Source: Ailanthus altissimus (Eukaryota > Streptophyta > Magnoliopsida > Sapindales > Simaroubaceae). Taken from it: DNA of 64,000 bases. The stretch is taken from the NCBI GenBank assembly GCA_946807835.1, contig OX327686.1:2046001-2110000 (forward strand). Direction: 5' to 3'. The notes below the pieces were generated by a model. That model was not told the DNA's origin and did not search any database. It was given only the letters and a program-made list of their open reading frames with translations. The translations under genes were made by a program, and so were the position numbers. Positions 24,200 through 36,512 of this stretch are shown here, one piece after another (the stretch's first letter is position 1; each line of letters opens with the position of its first letter).

Positions 24200-24420
24200 A
24201 GCTATATAAGAGCTTACTTGCCTCGGAATCCCAGATTATTAAAGCTAGATTTGCGCAAGCAATCTCTGTCTTTTTCTTGCTTCCTTTTCTATCCTTTGTC
24301 CTTGCACTCCACCATTTCCCAAAATTCCACCATTACCCCTCTATCTCTCTTTCCATTTTCCCCAAGTTTGGATCCATCTATGATCTATCTATATCTATAT
24401 ATATAGATATATAACGTTTT
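24200..24420 (+). other. Possible plus-strand promoter/leader, no ORF
   Basis: TATATAAG at 24203-24210 is followed by a pyrimidine-rich, leader-like stretch (ttttcttgcttccttttcta...). Overlapping frames here (24083-24414) are low-complexity and have no domain. An upstream ctttctatttcttgcag also resembles a splice acceptor. It could be a divergent non-coding transcript or chance. Confidence 0.2.
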
Positions 24421-25060
24421 TTTTCTTTTTGAATATGTTGAATTCAAATGGGGTTCATTTATCTGTTAGTACTTCTAACAAATGAAATGAATAGTGCTTG
24501 TTGTTTTTGTAAAAAAATTTAGAGTTCTTCGGTGAGAAGTGACCATACATGCATTTGCAGGCAGCAGGGTCGAGGCTTTTAAAAGCCTATACGTATCGAG
24601 ACAACCAACCACCAAACCCTAGAGAATATATATACCCAAAGCCTAACATTCGTTTCTGGATTCAATGGGAGAGGAGACAATAAATAAGCAATGATTTTTG
24701 AAATACTTTTGAAGACACCAAGCCTAGATTTCTTTCAAGGGGGAAGGATGGAAAATACAGTTTTAACCTTGTAGTTCCAAAGAAGGATATTAAGTCGGGG
24801 GTTGGTCACTCTCACACGTAATCTGCAGAAACCTATAAATGGAAATTAACATCACATGGCCCTTCTCAGCTTAACATAGAAACGAAAAATCCGGGGTACT
24901 TTTACCCCATCTAGGGTTTTGAAATAACATAAATACCCCTGGGACCAGCTTGTTCAAAATGGTCCCACTATCACTGGCTAGTGGTTGCTTTGTTGACCAA
25001 AGCCAAAGTCCCCATTCTGTTTAAAACATTTTTTTAAAAGGGTCCATCAATCTATACAGT
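24421..25060. other. No gene seen
   Basis: Moderately AT-rich sequence with no ORF. I looked for precursor-type hairpins around 24540-24860 and found none I could support. Confidence 0.35.
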
Positions 25061-25064
25061 AATA

Positions 25065-25351
25065 AAGATAATATTACTTTACAAAGAACCAAATAATCAA
25101 GTTACTCAAAATTTATACAAATTATATTTAAAATAATTTAATTTTAATTACATTATCATTTTTTTAATTTAAAAAATAAAAATATCATTACTCTTTAAAA
25201 ACATTTTAGTTATTTACAAGATAAAAAATATAATCTTGAAAATATTTTTGTTGTCTTCAAATTAAGTAAAAGAGTAACAGTATAATTAAAATTAAAATTA
25301 CTTTTAAAATATAATTTATATAAACCTCGGGGGTGACAGTATTAATATCCC
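25065..25351. mobile_element. TIR MITE (partial left end), family of 26413-26686
   Basis: The right terminus (cctcgggggtgacagtattaatatccc) is nearly the same as that of the element at 26413-26686. The internal arms (aattttaattacattatcat ... gtataattaaaattaaaatt) are inverted relative to one another. The left terminus is degraded. Confidence 0.6.
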
Positions 25352-26412
25352 TCACAATAGAGAACAGCAATGAGACAGAATGTCTGATGAAAAGTGAGGA
25401 AAAAGAGAAATTGGATATATTTCTTTTTCTTTTTCTCATTTTCCGGGAAAAAAAAAAAGAAAAGCGAGAAAGAAAGAGGTACCTGAAGAGAAAGCAGGGC
25501 AGCTCACAAACCAAGACAAAGGTTTGAATCAGGAATATCTGATCACAATCAGACGGCCCTCATTAAAGCTAAGCCCCACTGATCATCTGATCTTCACCCT
25601 GTAAAAAAAAAAAAAGAAGAAATCAAAATAAAAAAATTAAAAGTAACAAAAACCCTGATGATAATCAGCTTCATACACAAAACCCAGAAACAGAAATGCA
25701 AAATGAAAATTAAAGAAGAGGCTAAAAAGCATGCTAATAAAATGGACACTTTTTCCAGCTACTGATGATATGAAAAAATCAAAAATCAAAACGCAGAACA
25801 CAGATCTTCGAAAAAACATAAAATGATTCCGCTTTCTCTGTAAAAACATGGACTGAAACTTTGGACAGATTAAACAAAAACGGCGTAGAAACAGAAATGC
25901 GTTATCAAAACTCAGCTACTGCCATAGCTTCTTTTTTCTGTTCAATGTATTGTTGAAGAATGAAGCTGTTGCTTCTTCTTTTTTTCGAATTTATAGAAAG
26001 TGATAAATAGATAATTCAGAACTGGTGAAATTCGTACCTTATTACTGTTGGAGAAAACTTAAAAAAAAAAAAGCAAGAAGATTTTTGTATCGAATGCCAA
26101 AACTGCTACTATGGGGATTTTTTACAGGCTCACAGTGAAGAAATAGAAAGAGAAAGTGAAAGGAGAAAGAGAAGTGAAAGGTTTTAAAAGTACATTAATT
26201 TATGAATTAAAAAAAAAAGAGAGAGAGATCATATAAATTATAATCAGTGGAATAATTAATTAATTAATTTTAAAATATGGTATTATTTGCATTTGTTTAT
26301 CAGAAAAAGCAAAAGGTTTTTTCTTTTTCTCTTTACAGTCGCTATCAAATTCCTGAAAACCTCATCTATTAATTAAAGCTTTTTCAGATGATAAAATATA
26401 TTATATTTAATG

Positions 26413-26686
26413 GGGGTATTAACACTGTTACTCCCTGAGGTTTACATAAATTATATTTTAATAGTAATTTTAATTTTAATTATATTATTACTTTTTTATT
26501 TAATTTAAAAGATAAAAAGACCCTTTATTTTAAGATTTATTAGTTATTTATTTAATAAAAAAAATATAATTAACACGTATTTTCGTTTTTAAATTAAGTA
26601 AAAAAAGTGATAATATAATTAAAATTAAAAATTATTATTAAATTGTAATTTATATAGACTTCAGGGGGTGACAGTGTTAATATCCC
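26413..26686. mobile_element. TIR MITE (~275 bp)
   Basis: The left end reads gggtattaacactgttactc. The reverse complement of the right end reads ggatattaacactgtcaccc. The inverted arms continue for roughly 100 bp (aattttaattttaattatat with Ns of mismatch), so most of the element is a hairpin. There is no ORF. A second family member lies at 25065-25351. Confidence 0.75.
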
Positions 26687-26689
26687 TAC

Positions 26690-28440
26690 ATTTGATTAAA
26701 GAGCAAAGGTCTATAGGCAGAGGGAGGTCTATAGGCTTTTAATATACCTTGATTGAATGCAAACTAATTGATCCTCTAAGTTTTTCAAATTACCAACTTT
26801 GCCACTGCCCCTGCCCTCACAAACCTGAAGTAAATGGCTCAATTCTGAAGACTTGGTCTAGTTTTTAGTTTACTTGTGTATCTCTGTTTGCCCAGTCAAG
26901 ATGATATATATAGTTTTTTTTTTAATATTCTAGACTTTTTAAGTTATATTTTGTTGTTCTTTTAAAAAAATTGTTGTTTGATGTTTTATTTTAAATCTTT
27001 ATTAATTAATAAAAATTGGCAATGATTTGATATTGATTTTAAAGATATTATGTTACTTCTTTGTTAATTTGGGAATATATTTGTGTTCATAGTGAGAATA
27101 ATCACTTTTTCATATACATATTTTTTAATTACTATTATCATAATTAAGATTGAACTATACAATTAACTTTGATAGATATAGCCCATTTGACTCCAAGCTT
27201 AAACATCTGTTGGAGGGCCCATTCTTGATCAATCCCTCAAAATATATATGCAAAGTTAAATCTACCTCACTTTTTTCCCCCTCTTTAGGCTATTGTCCCA
27301 TTCCATTGAAAATCATTTGCTAATTAAAGAATGGGGGACACTTTAAAAAAAAAAAAAAGAGAGACTATTATGCAAATAAATACGATATATTTATCATCAA
27401 TTTTTTTTTAAAATGTTACAAATTGAATACTTGTCATTAATTTAAAAAAAAATTTATATCAGAGTTAAGCATATTTTTTGAAAGAATATATTATTAATTC
27501 ATAAAATCAACATGTATTCAGTGGCTTAGTATTAAGCACCTGACTATAAAAGAGAGGTTGAGTATTTGTTATTGACTTAAATTTTGTTATATTAAATAAT
27601 ATTATCTCATCACTCATTTAAATTTAAGACCCACTCCATCTTTATTCAACATGAATATGACAATAAAAATATTTTGTTAACATATAGTTATTTTAGAATT
27701 ACGGTTAATTAATTAAAATATTTAAAAATAATAAGAAACCAGTAAAATATATCATAATTATAACTACATAATATCTAATTTGAAGATTTTTTTTAATAAT
27801 TTCAACAAATAATAAGATAGACATTATTTGGTCCAACTTTAGTAGTCTTTTGTGAATTTTTGTTTTACCAAATTTTAGAGGGGGAACAATGCTACAACTG
27901 ATTCTCTAGCTAATATTGATTTGTTGTTACTTATTTCTTTTTCATTCATTGATAGCACAATAAATTTAATTTCCCAAAAGATGAAGATGAAATCAGAAAT
28001 AAAAAGATAGAAAAGGAAAAGGTAATTTGGTTTCTCCTCCTTTTTCTGGCTATACAAAAAGCTAATGTTTTGGACTTCTAATGGGACCAAAAGGAAAGGC
28101 AAAGTCTTTGCAAAAGTACTTTTTGGGTCACCAACCTGCAATTTTTTTTTTTTATTTCTGAAGGCACCCAGATTTTTATTTTTTCTGACAATCACAGAAG
28201 AAAACACAAGAAAAAGAGCTCAAAAGATCATTTTGTCATGATGAGACCACATTGTATGGGAATTTGGGATCCAATTTCTTCTTTTATATATATTTATAGA
28301 AATTTGGGTCCTATTTATTTCTTAAAACCTATTTTACTTTGACCATGTCTTCTTGGTGGTGCTTGAATGGCTAGGCCTAGATTGTCTAATGTTTAAATTA
28401 AGTTTCTAGATATGCAATTTTTTATTTATACAATTACCAC
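26690..28440. other. AT-rich intergenic, no gene recognised
   Basis: Poly(A)/poly(T) runs and short ORFs only. The minus-strand ORF at 27875-28207 is lysine/phenylalanine-rich, with no domain I recognise. Confidence 0.45.
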
Positions 28441-28442
28441 AT

Positions 28443-28860
28443 TTTAAATTACCATCTCAAATCTCAAGTAATCTGAATGTGCAACAATCTTAGAAAGTAA
28501 ATAATTAACGATCATAGCTACATCACATTCAATCTCAATAGAAGGAAAATTTAATTGACTGATTGCCTGGAGCCCTTTAAGAATAGCTGTAGCTTCAATT
28601 ACAAAAATCGAAAAAAATCCTTCTATCATCTCAGAACCCAAACATAAAACTTGCCCTGCATGATCACGAATCACAAAACCAAAGCCAGTTCTATTTATCT
28701 TACTGTCAAGAGCAACATCAGAACTATTTCTAAATCATGTGCTTAGTAGCTACCTAGACTTGTGCTTTTGCTTATTTAGATTCTACTAAAAAATCCCTAG
28801 CCCAATTCACAATATCATCCACAAATAAAACAATCACTTCATTAACAAATTTGTTCAGAA
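28443..28860 (-). pseudogene. RNase H-like (RVT_3) domain relic, LINE-type
   Basis: On the minus strand a stretch reads DVALDSKINRTGFGFVIRDH and then AGQVL, followed by EATAILKGLQAISQL and IEIECDVAMIVNYL. These are the conserved blocks of the plant RNase H-like domain found at the 3' end of LINE ORF2 and related genes (GxVIRDxxG; E-A-ALxxGLxxA; E-xD). Upstream text (DIVNWARDFLVESK then a stop) resembles the usual linker before this domain. The frame is interrupted by stops and the protein upstream is missing, so this is a fragment. Catalytic completeness cannot be claimed. Confidence 0.65.
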
Positions 28861-29387
28861 CAAGCTAAATTATCCTTAAAAAGCCTACGCACGGTAGAAA
28901 TAAAAAATTTGCATGCCATAGTAAAATGAGAGCAAAATATTATGTCCATAAATTCACACACTCTCTAATATGTACTAAGAAAGAACAAAGCCACAAAGAA
29001 TGCAGGATACATTTTACCCCCCTGCCACATCCTTTTACGATACTCGTGGTTTTAAAGCCTAAAATCCTTTATTTGAACAATTTTTTTTATTAAATAATTA
29101 ATATACAAACTTTTCTTTTGAGTGTCATATATATATATATATTTTGACATAATTATTCATTTTAAATTTTAAATCTCAACTCTCAAATAATTACAATATA
29201 CATTTCAATTATCAACTAATTATAATATTATTATTTTAATATAATCAATTAAATAACCTTCCGCATGAAATTGGTAGGTCTAAATTATTAATTATAATTT
29301 CATCATTTCAATATAATCAATTAAACAATCATTCAAATAGAATTGGTGAGACTAAACTACTAATTACAATATAATGAACTAAATAAT
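28861..29387. other. Intergenic, possible LINE debris
   Basis: No ORF. A degenerate repeated phrase around 'aataatcaattaaa(t/c)aa..(t/a)tc(c/a)' occurs at 29150-29390. Confidence 0.35.
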
Positions 29388-29856
29388 TATTATGACCCAA
29401 TCTAGATTTGACAAGATATTATTTATTTTGAGTTCAAGTCTGTACGATTTTATTTTTAAGTTTCACGTAAGTGTTCTTCACTCAAAACACGTCTTGTTAA
29501 TTAATGTGTGAGTCATTTATTATAAACTCAGTATCTCTCCCATGTTTTGGTGATGTGGATTTTGCTTATAATGTTACATACACCCCCCTTTAGGGACTCA
29601 GCGTCATCGTTGATGTTTGCTCCACCACTGTTTAAGAGGACACTGAAAGTGGCTCTGATACCATTTGTTATGACTTAATCTAGACTTAATAAGATATTAT
29701 TCACTTTGGACCCAAACATATACAATTTTATTCTTAGACTTCACATAAACGTCTTTTACCCAAAACGCGTTTTACTAATTAAGATATAAATCACCTCTTA
29801 TAATCTCAATATCTCTCTCATATCTTAGTAATATAAAATTTACCTACGGTGTTACA
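29388..29856 (-). mobile_element. TRIM retrotransposon with intact 5-bp target duplication
   Basis: Two 191-bp LTRs (29388-29578 and 29666-29856) flank an 87-bp interior. The right LTR runs TGTTATGAC...GTTACA, and the left copy starts TATTATGAC and ends GTTACA. Just inside the right LTR, 29651-29663 is the minus-strand primer-binding site TGGTATCAGAGCC (initiator Met-tRNA type). Next to the left LTR is a minus-strand polypurine tract (complement of acaccccccttt). ATAAT flanks both ends (29383-29387 and 29857-29861). There is no coding capacity, so it is a terminal-repeat retrotransposon in miniature in minus orientation. Confidence 0.9.
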
Positions 29857-29861
29857 ATAAT

Positions 29862-31194
29862 TCTCTAATGAAATTAAATTAATTACTCAATTATTAAAAA
29901 AATTAAACTACCTCTTAAACAATTATAAAAATTACCTTTAGCTCTGTACGAACTCCTAATCTAAGTTAGAGAGTATACAAACTCTGTTGCTTGAGCAAAC
30001 GATTGAGTGCTCTTATGAGTGTCATATTAAAATTAAAGGCAGAGGAAAGTATCATAACTCAAAACTTATGACCTAAGACGTGGGTGGGTGGAACTTTTAT
30101 CAATTTGATAAATTTTTTAATCAGAGATATGGCAAGTACACGGACTCTGTTGCAGGGGCAAGTTTCCTCCAAGGAACAAATTTTTTTTGTTTGTTTTCGG
30201 AATTTATTCACGAATAATTTTTGTTTATTTTTTCAAATATTTTAAATTAGAGAAATTTGTTTCAATGAATTTGCTTCCTGCGAATTTACTTGAATGAAGA
30301 AAAAAAAATTGAGGATTTAGTTAGTGGGTTTATTTAATAAAAGTAGTGAAAATAAGAAATAAAAAATTTAGTTCAATAAAGACCATATTGGATATTTAAG
30401 TAGGTTTATTGAGTAAAATTTATATTTTTAAATTACAAAACAATTAAATAACAGTTCATAAGCAATTTAAATTCGTATATAAAAATATATGATTTTTTTT
30501 ATATTAAAGAGAAGAGATTCAAACTCAAAATTTCCATTTCAATAAAAATAAATGTACCGTAAATCTTTTATAACTAAACTATTAGTACAAAATTATGTGA
30601 ATATTTATATTTGATAATCTATAAAAATTTCTTCAATTAATTGTTGCGTTCTAGTGCGAAAAGATGACATTATATTGTAGGCATAGTTATATAGAAAAGA
30701 GTGGTATTACTAGTTGGCCAATTTTGGTCTGTCTAATGTGCTAATATTACTTGGTTGATCTTTCTCAAGATTTTATTCATAAGAATTTTTGCGGAGAACA
30801 CTTAAATTGGAACATTCATAAATATAAATTTGCTTAGCTTGTGGTTTGGTGGTCTTGTCTAATTTTTAAGTTCTTTGTTACTTAAATATGCAATAGCAGG
30901 TTCTATGCCCTTTGTTACAAATTTTCTCTTATTAATAAAATTTTCGTGCCCTTAAGTTTGCTTAAGAAAATTAGAATATGTGTGAAATATTATTTGAAAG
31001 ACAAACATACGTATGCAATGTCATTCAAAGAACTTGTATATGTATTTTTCTACCGAGGTATTAACATACACTTTTTAAATAAATACGATTTAAGAAAGTT
31101 ATTCAATGTTGCACTATTTTGAGGTTGTAAAATGAGGTATAGCTGCAAATTTAGACTTGAGAATTTACTGTGTTTACCTTTTAATAGATTTTCT
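29862..31194. other. AT-rich intergenic, no gene recognised
   Basis: No domain-bearing ORF. The segment 29945-30170 has two related phrases (cgaactcc..; acggactctgttgcaggggc / acaaactctgttgcttgagc) that look like a decayed duplication. Confidence 0.4.
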
Positions 31195-31624
31195 AACTAT
31201 CAAATTTTTTTATTAATATTTGATAATATCTAAAAATTCTCGCATTGTTATAACTGTAATATTATAAATTAACTTTAGAGAGTTATAATAATATTTTTAT
31301 TTAAAAAATTAATAATTATATTTGTATAGTATTAAATAGTAAAAATAAACTATGTTTAACAAAAATGCAGTGATCATTAAATAACAATTCATAATATGAT
31401 AAAATCTCATGTTATTTTTATTAATTATTTGATAATACAAGTATACTAATTTTATTATTTATATAATATATTTTTACAGTTTAGTATTGTATAAACACAA
31501 TTATTAACTTTTTAAATAAAAAATAATTATACCCCTCTAAAGTTATTTTATGCTATTACAGTTATAATAACAAAGTTTTTTTGTGTGTGAATATTATCAA
31601 ACACTAGAGAATTTTTTAATAGTT
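31195..31624. mobile_element. Foldback MITE (~430 bp)
   Basis: The left arm (aactatcaaattttt ... gttataactgtaatattata ... aactttagagagttataata) and the reverse complement of the right arm (aactattaaaaaattctcta ... attataactgtaatagcata ... aactttagaggggtataatt) match over about 150 bp. The centre is AT-rich and non-coding. The superfamily is not assigned. Confidence 0.75.
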
Positions 31625-31836
31625 AATGAATCTAATAAGGGTAAATGACAATTACTCTTTAGATTTTTAATCTGTTAATGTTTGTATCAAATAATTATTG
31701 ACGATTTAAGGTCTATGCATGCATGCTCTCATGTCTCGAGCATTTTATAAGAGCCAAATAAGAAAGTAGTATAAATTCATTCACATTATTTGCTGTGGCA
31801 TAATATTATTTGAAGAAAAATATAAAAAAATAAAAC

Positions 31837-34244
31837 TATTTAGGTATCAATTTTAGCACTAATTTCACTTAGTAATTAGGCTTTTCACTTAATAAATTCA
31901 CTTAGAAGTTTGTTAAGGTATTTATACACTCTAATACCTCTATGTCCAGTATTTAGTACCTTAAAGCCCTAAAGAGCTTGCAGAAGATTTCTTTCACAAA
32001 TAAAATAAGAATACAAAAGATCAATTATATAATAGAGATAATAGCTAATCACATAAAGACATAAGAATAAACATGGTTCAATAATAAACGCTTATGTTTG
32101 TGGTAGATTACCGAATTCTTATTTATTTTATTCAATTCTTTTATACACAAAGAACTCCAACAAGAGATTATTAAAGAATATATCAATAGACGAGCTCCTT
32201 AAAGATCCATTAGTACTATCTTGCACATCCTAATGCTCAAGCATTCCTATGGCACTCTTTCACGCTTTTGCTTATTAATGCCTTAGAGTTTTCCAAGCAT
32301 TCTATTCTCTCTCTTGTTGATGCATTATCAATTGTAATGAAGTATAAGAGTTTATTTAGTATTTAGAATGTCATTGAAAATCTATTTATAGTTAGAATAA
32401 TAGTTCACACGTTATAGGAGTCCAAAAATTAGCTTTGGGATGCAAAACTATGCAGAGACAGACTTTTCCTGAATTGGTGATGCCTAGGCGGCAAACTTAG
32501 TGCCTAGGCTTCAAGTGCGTTTAGGCCTTGGCATTTAGGCGTCGTTTTTCTGGTGCTAGGCGCCAAAGTGACTTGTTCCCCGCATTTTTTTATGCTCCAA
32601 GTTCCTCTTTACTTGTGGCTTTTATTTTCAACCTGTTCTCGTCTTTTCAATGCGTCCTTGTCATCGGCTTAACTTTTTATTGATTTCTAATATAAAATCA
32701 AACTCAATATTGATTTTGAATCACCAAAATTCTAACAAACCACCCCTTAATTCAAAATCTTTGTTAAGAAACTTTTCAAAGAACCATCCACTCATTAACC
32801 AATACTCAATTACTCTAATGTTGGTTCCAGTTAAGTCTTAAGCCTACACTTAACTCATTTAAGGCTCGTGACTTTGGTCTCTAAAGATATGAATGCATTT
32901 ATCTATAGATAGCAATTACATTATGATCTTTAGTGTCACTTATGATACCATCACAATACCTCAATGGCTATATCCTCATTTATTATATACTCTTTTTCGA
33001 CCCTTACCACTACGGTGAGATAATCTTCAATGGTGCCTATTAGTTTGCATCTCCTCAACAATCCATGTTGAGTTTTTACAGTATTTCCATCAACTACATA
33101 GCTTCCACTGCGCTTTTCACCCACAAACCCTTTAAATATCTTTTGTATTCCTTCTTTAAAATGCCTTCAAGGATTCTGCAACTTCAAGTCCTATTTATAA
33201 ACTAATTGTAGCACCTTGACCTTTCTTTGCCTTTTTTTTCAATTGCTCTTTAATTTTTTATTTTCAACAATTTCTCTTGCAGTCAATATCGCTGCACTAC
33301 TAAGCTCTTGATATTTTCTTCTATGCTTTCATCTTCATACTTACGACTCCATAGTTAAATAACCTATGCTTGATAATTGACCTCAACCATAGTTTTGATA
33401 CTAGTTTGTTGAGGTATCAGCCTTAGCATTAATCTCATTTAATAATTAGCCTTTTACACTGATACAACTTTGTTGGACTATTTATGCACTCTCATACTTC
33501 TATGTCTAATATTTAACACCCTAAAACTCTAAAGTACTTGCGAAAGACTTTCCTCATAAATAAAACAAAAATAATAAAGATCAACCACATAATAGAAATA
33601 ATAATCAATCACACAAGACATAAGAATATACATGCTTCAGTAATAGCCATCTACATCTACTGTGGATTACAAAATCCTTACTTTTTTTATTCAGTTTTTT
33701 ATACATAAAAAAACTCTCATAAGAGATTACTAAGTAATACATCAATAAACGAGCTCCTAAAAGATCTACCAGTATCTTGTGCATCCTAGCGCTCAAACAC
33801 TCTTATAGTACTCTTTCGCACTTATGCCATACGCCTTAGGCTGCCCCAACTCTTTATTCTCTCTCTTGTTGATATATTGTCAATTCTAATGAATTACAAG
33901 GGTTTATATAGTGTTTAGAATGTCTCTTAAAATCTTATTTTTTGTTAGAATAATAATTCATGCATTATAAGAATTTGGAAATCGATTTTAGAATGCAAAC
34001 TACCCAAAAATAGATTTTTCTTGAATTGGTGACGCCTAGGCGCCAAGAGCGCCTAGGCCTTGGCTTATAGGTACCAAAGCAACTTGTCCGTGCGTGTTTT
34101 TAGCAGTCCAAGTTTTTTTTTGCTTCCAACTTCCGTTTTCAACCCTTTCTTGTCCTTCTAACACGTTCTCATCTTGTTTTTTTTTATTAGTTTTCAACTC
34201 AAAATTAGAATTAATCTTAATTTTGAATCATCAAAATTCCAATA
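31837..34244 (-). mobile_element. Non-autonomous LTR element with ~0.67-kb non-coding interior
   Basis: Two long direct repeats, 31837-32737 and 33407-34244, align along most of their length (e.g. cctctatgtccagtatttag versus acttctatgtctaatattta; acgagctcct; tctctcttgttgat). They enclose 32738-33406. On the minus strand the interior begins after the right LTR (which ends CTCAACA) with a degenerate primer-binding site (TAGTATCAAAAC). It ends with a polypurine tract (AAGGGGTGG) before the left LTR (TGTTAGAATTTTGG). No gag or pol is visible. Flanks aaaac/aaaat are a near-matching target duplication. It resembles a LARD/TRIM-type passenger element, or one with its interior deleted. Confidence 0.75.
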
Positions 34245-35170
34245 AAAATAATACAAAATAAATATTGTTATAATAGATTAACCAATCATATTATAATGTG
34301 TCAGATTTTGTGAGTGAATTTATATGACTTAGTTTGTAGATATAGTACTACTAAGAATATTATCCTTAATTTCTAGAATCAAAACATGAACGATCTCTTT
34401 TTTTACACTCCCTATTAAAAAAAAAGAAATATTAAACGATTAGATAAAACAGCGAAAGCGTGTATGCTTCATTTTTCCATGTTAGTTCAAGTTCAACTTT
34501 TAAATTAATTTCTTCTTGACTGCTTCATTTTACATTATAATAATAGTGTGAATAAGGGATCTGAATATAATTGAGAGAATAAATCTTTTCATGTCATCTT
34601 TGAGATCATATTAATGACGCAATTTATGTCTCGATACTTTTCTGTTCTTAGTCTTTGTTGGCTATATTCTTAGATTTGGTTCTTTCTAAGGGTTAATTTT
34701 CTTCTAAAAAAAGATATGAAATTGAATTAAGGGATAATGTCTACAGGGATGAACGATGATGCTAAACATAAAAATTATGTGTAAAGATTAGTGATGTCGT
34801 ATTATCATTTAGTATTAGATTTTTTATTTAGTTATTCTAAAGTTAGTATATATATATATATATTTTGTAGTAGATATCGTATTATAATTAAAGTTTTATG
34901 TATTATTTCTTTTATAGGTTTAGATTTTTTTTTTTAAAATAGGTTGGGATTTAATGCTTATATAAAGACTACTTTTTATAATTATTACTTATAATGAAAA
35001 TATAGAAAGACTTTAGTTTTATTAACAATCATTTTATTCTCATTTTATCTATATATTTTAAGTTATTGATTTATATATATATATTATTTTCACAATTTTA
35101 CTAGTTTTATGTCTAAATTAATTTGTAAGAAAAAAATCTAATGGAAATATTTGTATTTTTTTAAATGCAC
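34245..35170. other. AT-rich intergenic, no gene recognised
   Basis: Low-complexity AT-rich sequence without an ORF, including a (TA)n stretch near 34850. Confidence 0.45.
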
Positions 35171-36230
35171 ATTGCTACTAATATTAAATTAGACTATACT
35201 ATTGAATATTTCATCAAACAATATAATTAGAATTATCGAAAACATCACTTTATATCTTTTATGCACATCATTGATAATATATTAGACTATATTACTAAAT
35301 ATTTCATTAAATTATCCAACCGAAATTATTATGAACATTATTTTACATCCTTTATGCACACCCCACTTAAATTAGACTATACTATTGAATATTTCATTAG
35401 ACCATACAACTAGGATTATCCAGAACATCACTTTACATTCTTTATGACTATACAACAAAGATCATCAAGAATATCACTTTACATTAATTATGCACACTCC
35501 ATCCAAGCATATTCTTTATGACTATATAACCAAGATTATCAATAATATCACATAGCATTTTTAATAACACAATCGGGACTATTAAGAACATCACTTTACA
35601 TTCTTTATTATACAACCAAGATTATCAGGAGCATCACTTTATATTTAAAATTACTATACAACCACCCTGAGTATATTCTTTATGACTATACAACCAGGAT
35701 TATCAGCAACATCACTTAATATTTTTTACTATACAATCACCTTGAGTACATTCTTTATAAATATACAATCAGGATTATTAGGAACATCACTTTACATTTT
35801 TTATTATACAACTGGGATTACAGAAACATCACTTTACATTCTTTATGCACACTTCACTTTACATTCTTTATGACTATACAACTGGGATTATCATGAACAT
35901 CATTTTACATTTTTACTATATAACCAAAATTATCAGGAATATTACTTTATATTCTTTATGCACACTCTACTTTACATTCTTTATGACTATATAATTGGGA
36001 ATATCGGGAACATCACTTTACATTCTTTATGCACACTCCACCTAGAGTACATTCTTTATGACTATACAATCGTTTACATTTTTTATGCCCCACTCCAGCT
36101 AAATTATAAAACTCTCATGTAAAAAGAGGAATAATTACACTACTTTAATATCCGCCAAAGCTCAAACTCTTAACCTAAGTTAAGGAAGTGTACATGAGTT
36201 ATGACTAGAGTAAGCGCTCAAATGCCAAAT
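35170..36230. repeat. Diverged ~65-75-bp minisatellite with terminal block
   Basis: At least a dozen variants of 'tatacaaccaggattatcag' followed by 'gaacatcactttacattctt' and 'tatgcacactccac' occur from about 35190 to 36080, with variable spacing. The array ends in 'ttacactactttaatatccg' (about 36145) and a short block, 'cttaacctaagttaaggaag', like the terminal block of other arrays in this window. An ORF within the array (35682-35873) is a by-product of the repeat. Confidence 0.75.
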
Positions 36231-36512
36231 ATTTGCATATTTTAAAGTATTAGTTTTGATCGAAAAGATGAGTCTCTTGTCTGTATTTTTTTTCTCTTTA
36301 AATTGATTATTTTGAAAAGTTTAATTTCATTTTTTGAATTATGTCTTTCCTTTCTCAAACTTCTTTTTGCCTTTGTAACTTTTTTTCTTGCCTCTCTTGT
36401 CCTCTATATCATTTCTTGACTTTCTTTTTCCTTTTATACTATTGCCATCATTATAAGTTGTGGATATTTTGAATGAAATCTCTACCGTCATCGCACAACA
36501 TTAGGCTAAGTG

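Larger units (their letters stand above)
23160..26190 (-). ncRNA. Putative spliced lncRNA carrying a miR171 target mimic
   Basis: Read on the minus strand. The proposed first exon is about 26190-26038 (pyrimidine-rich start downstream of a TATA-like tataatttatat near 26235; donor AAG|GTACGA). A second exon is 25598-25483 (poly-T tract then acag acceptor; donor TTCAG|GTACCT). A last exon starts at 23468 (acceptor gttag) and runs past 23169. The last exon holds only a short unremarkable ORF ending at 23206, followed by the miR171-like bulged site. No conserved protein domain is visible, so a non-coding RNA is the simplest reading. Exon boundaries are inferred from splice consensus only, and both transcript ends are guesses. 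Another acceptor-like acag lies near 25840. The proposed second intron contains GA/G and TC repeats and one MITE. Confidence 0.45.

Noticed and set aside
25470..25510. miR164-like complement (TGCCCTGCTT followed by TCTC) in the predicted second lncRNA exon, minus strand
   Set aside because: Only about 10 contiguous bases match the miR164 target core, and further pairing needs an off-centre 1-nt bulge. This is within chance expectation for a 64-kb window.
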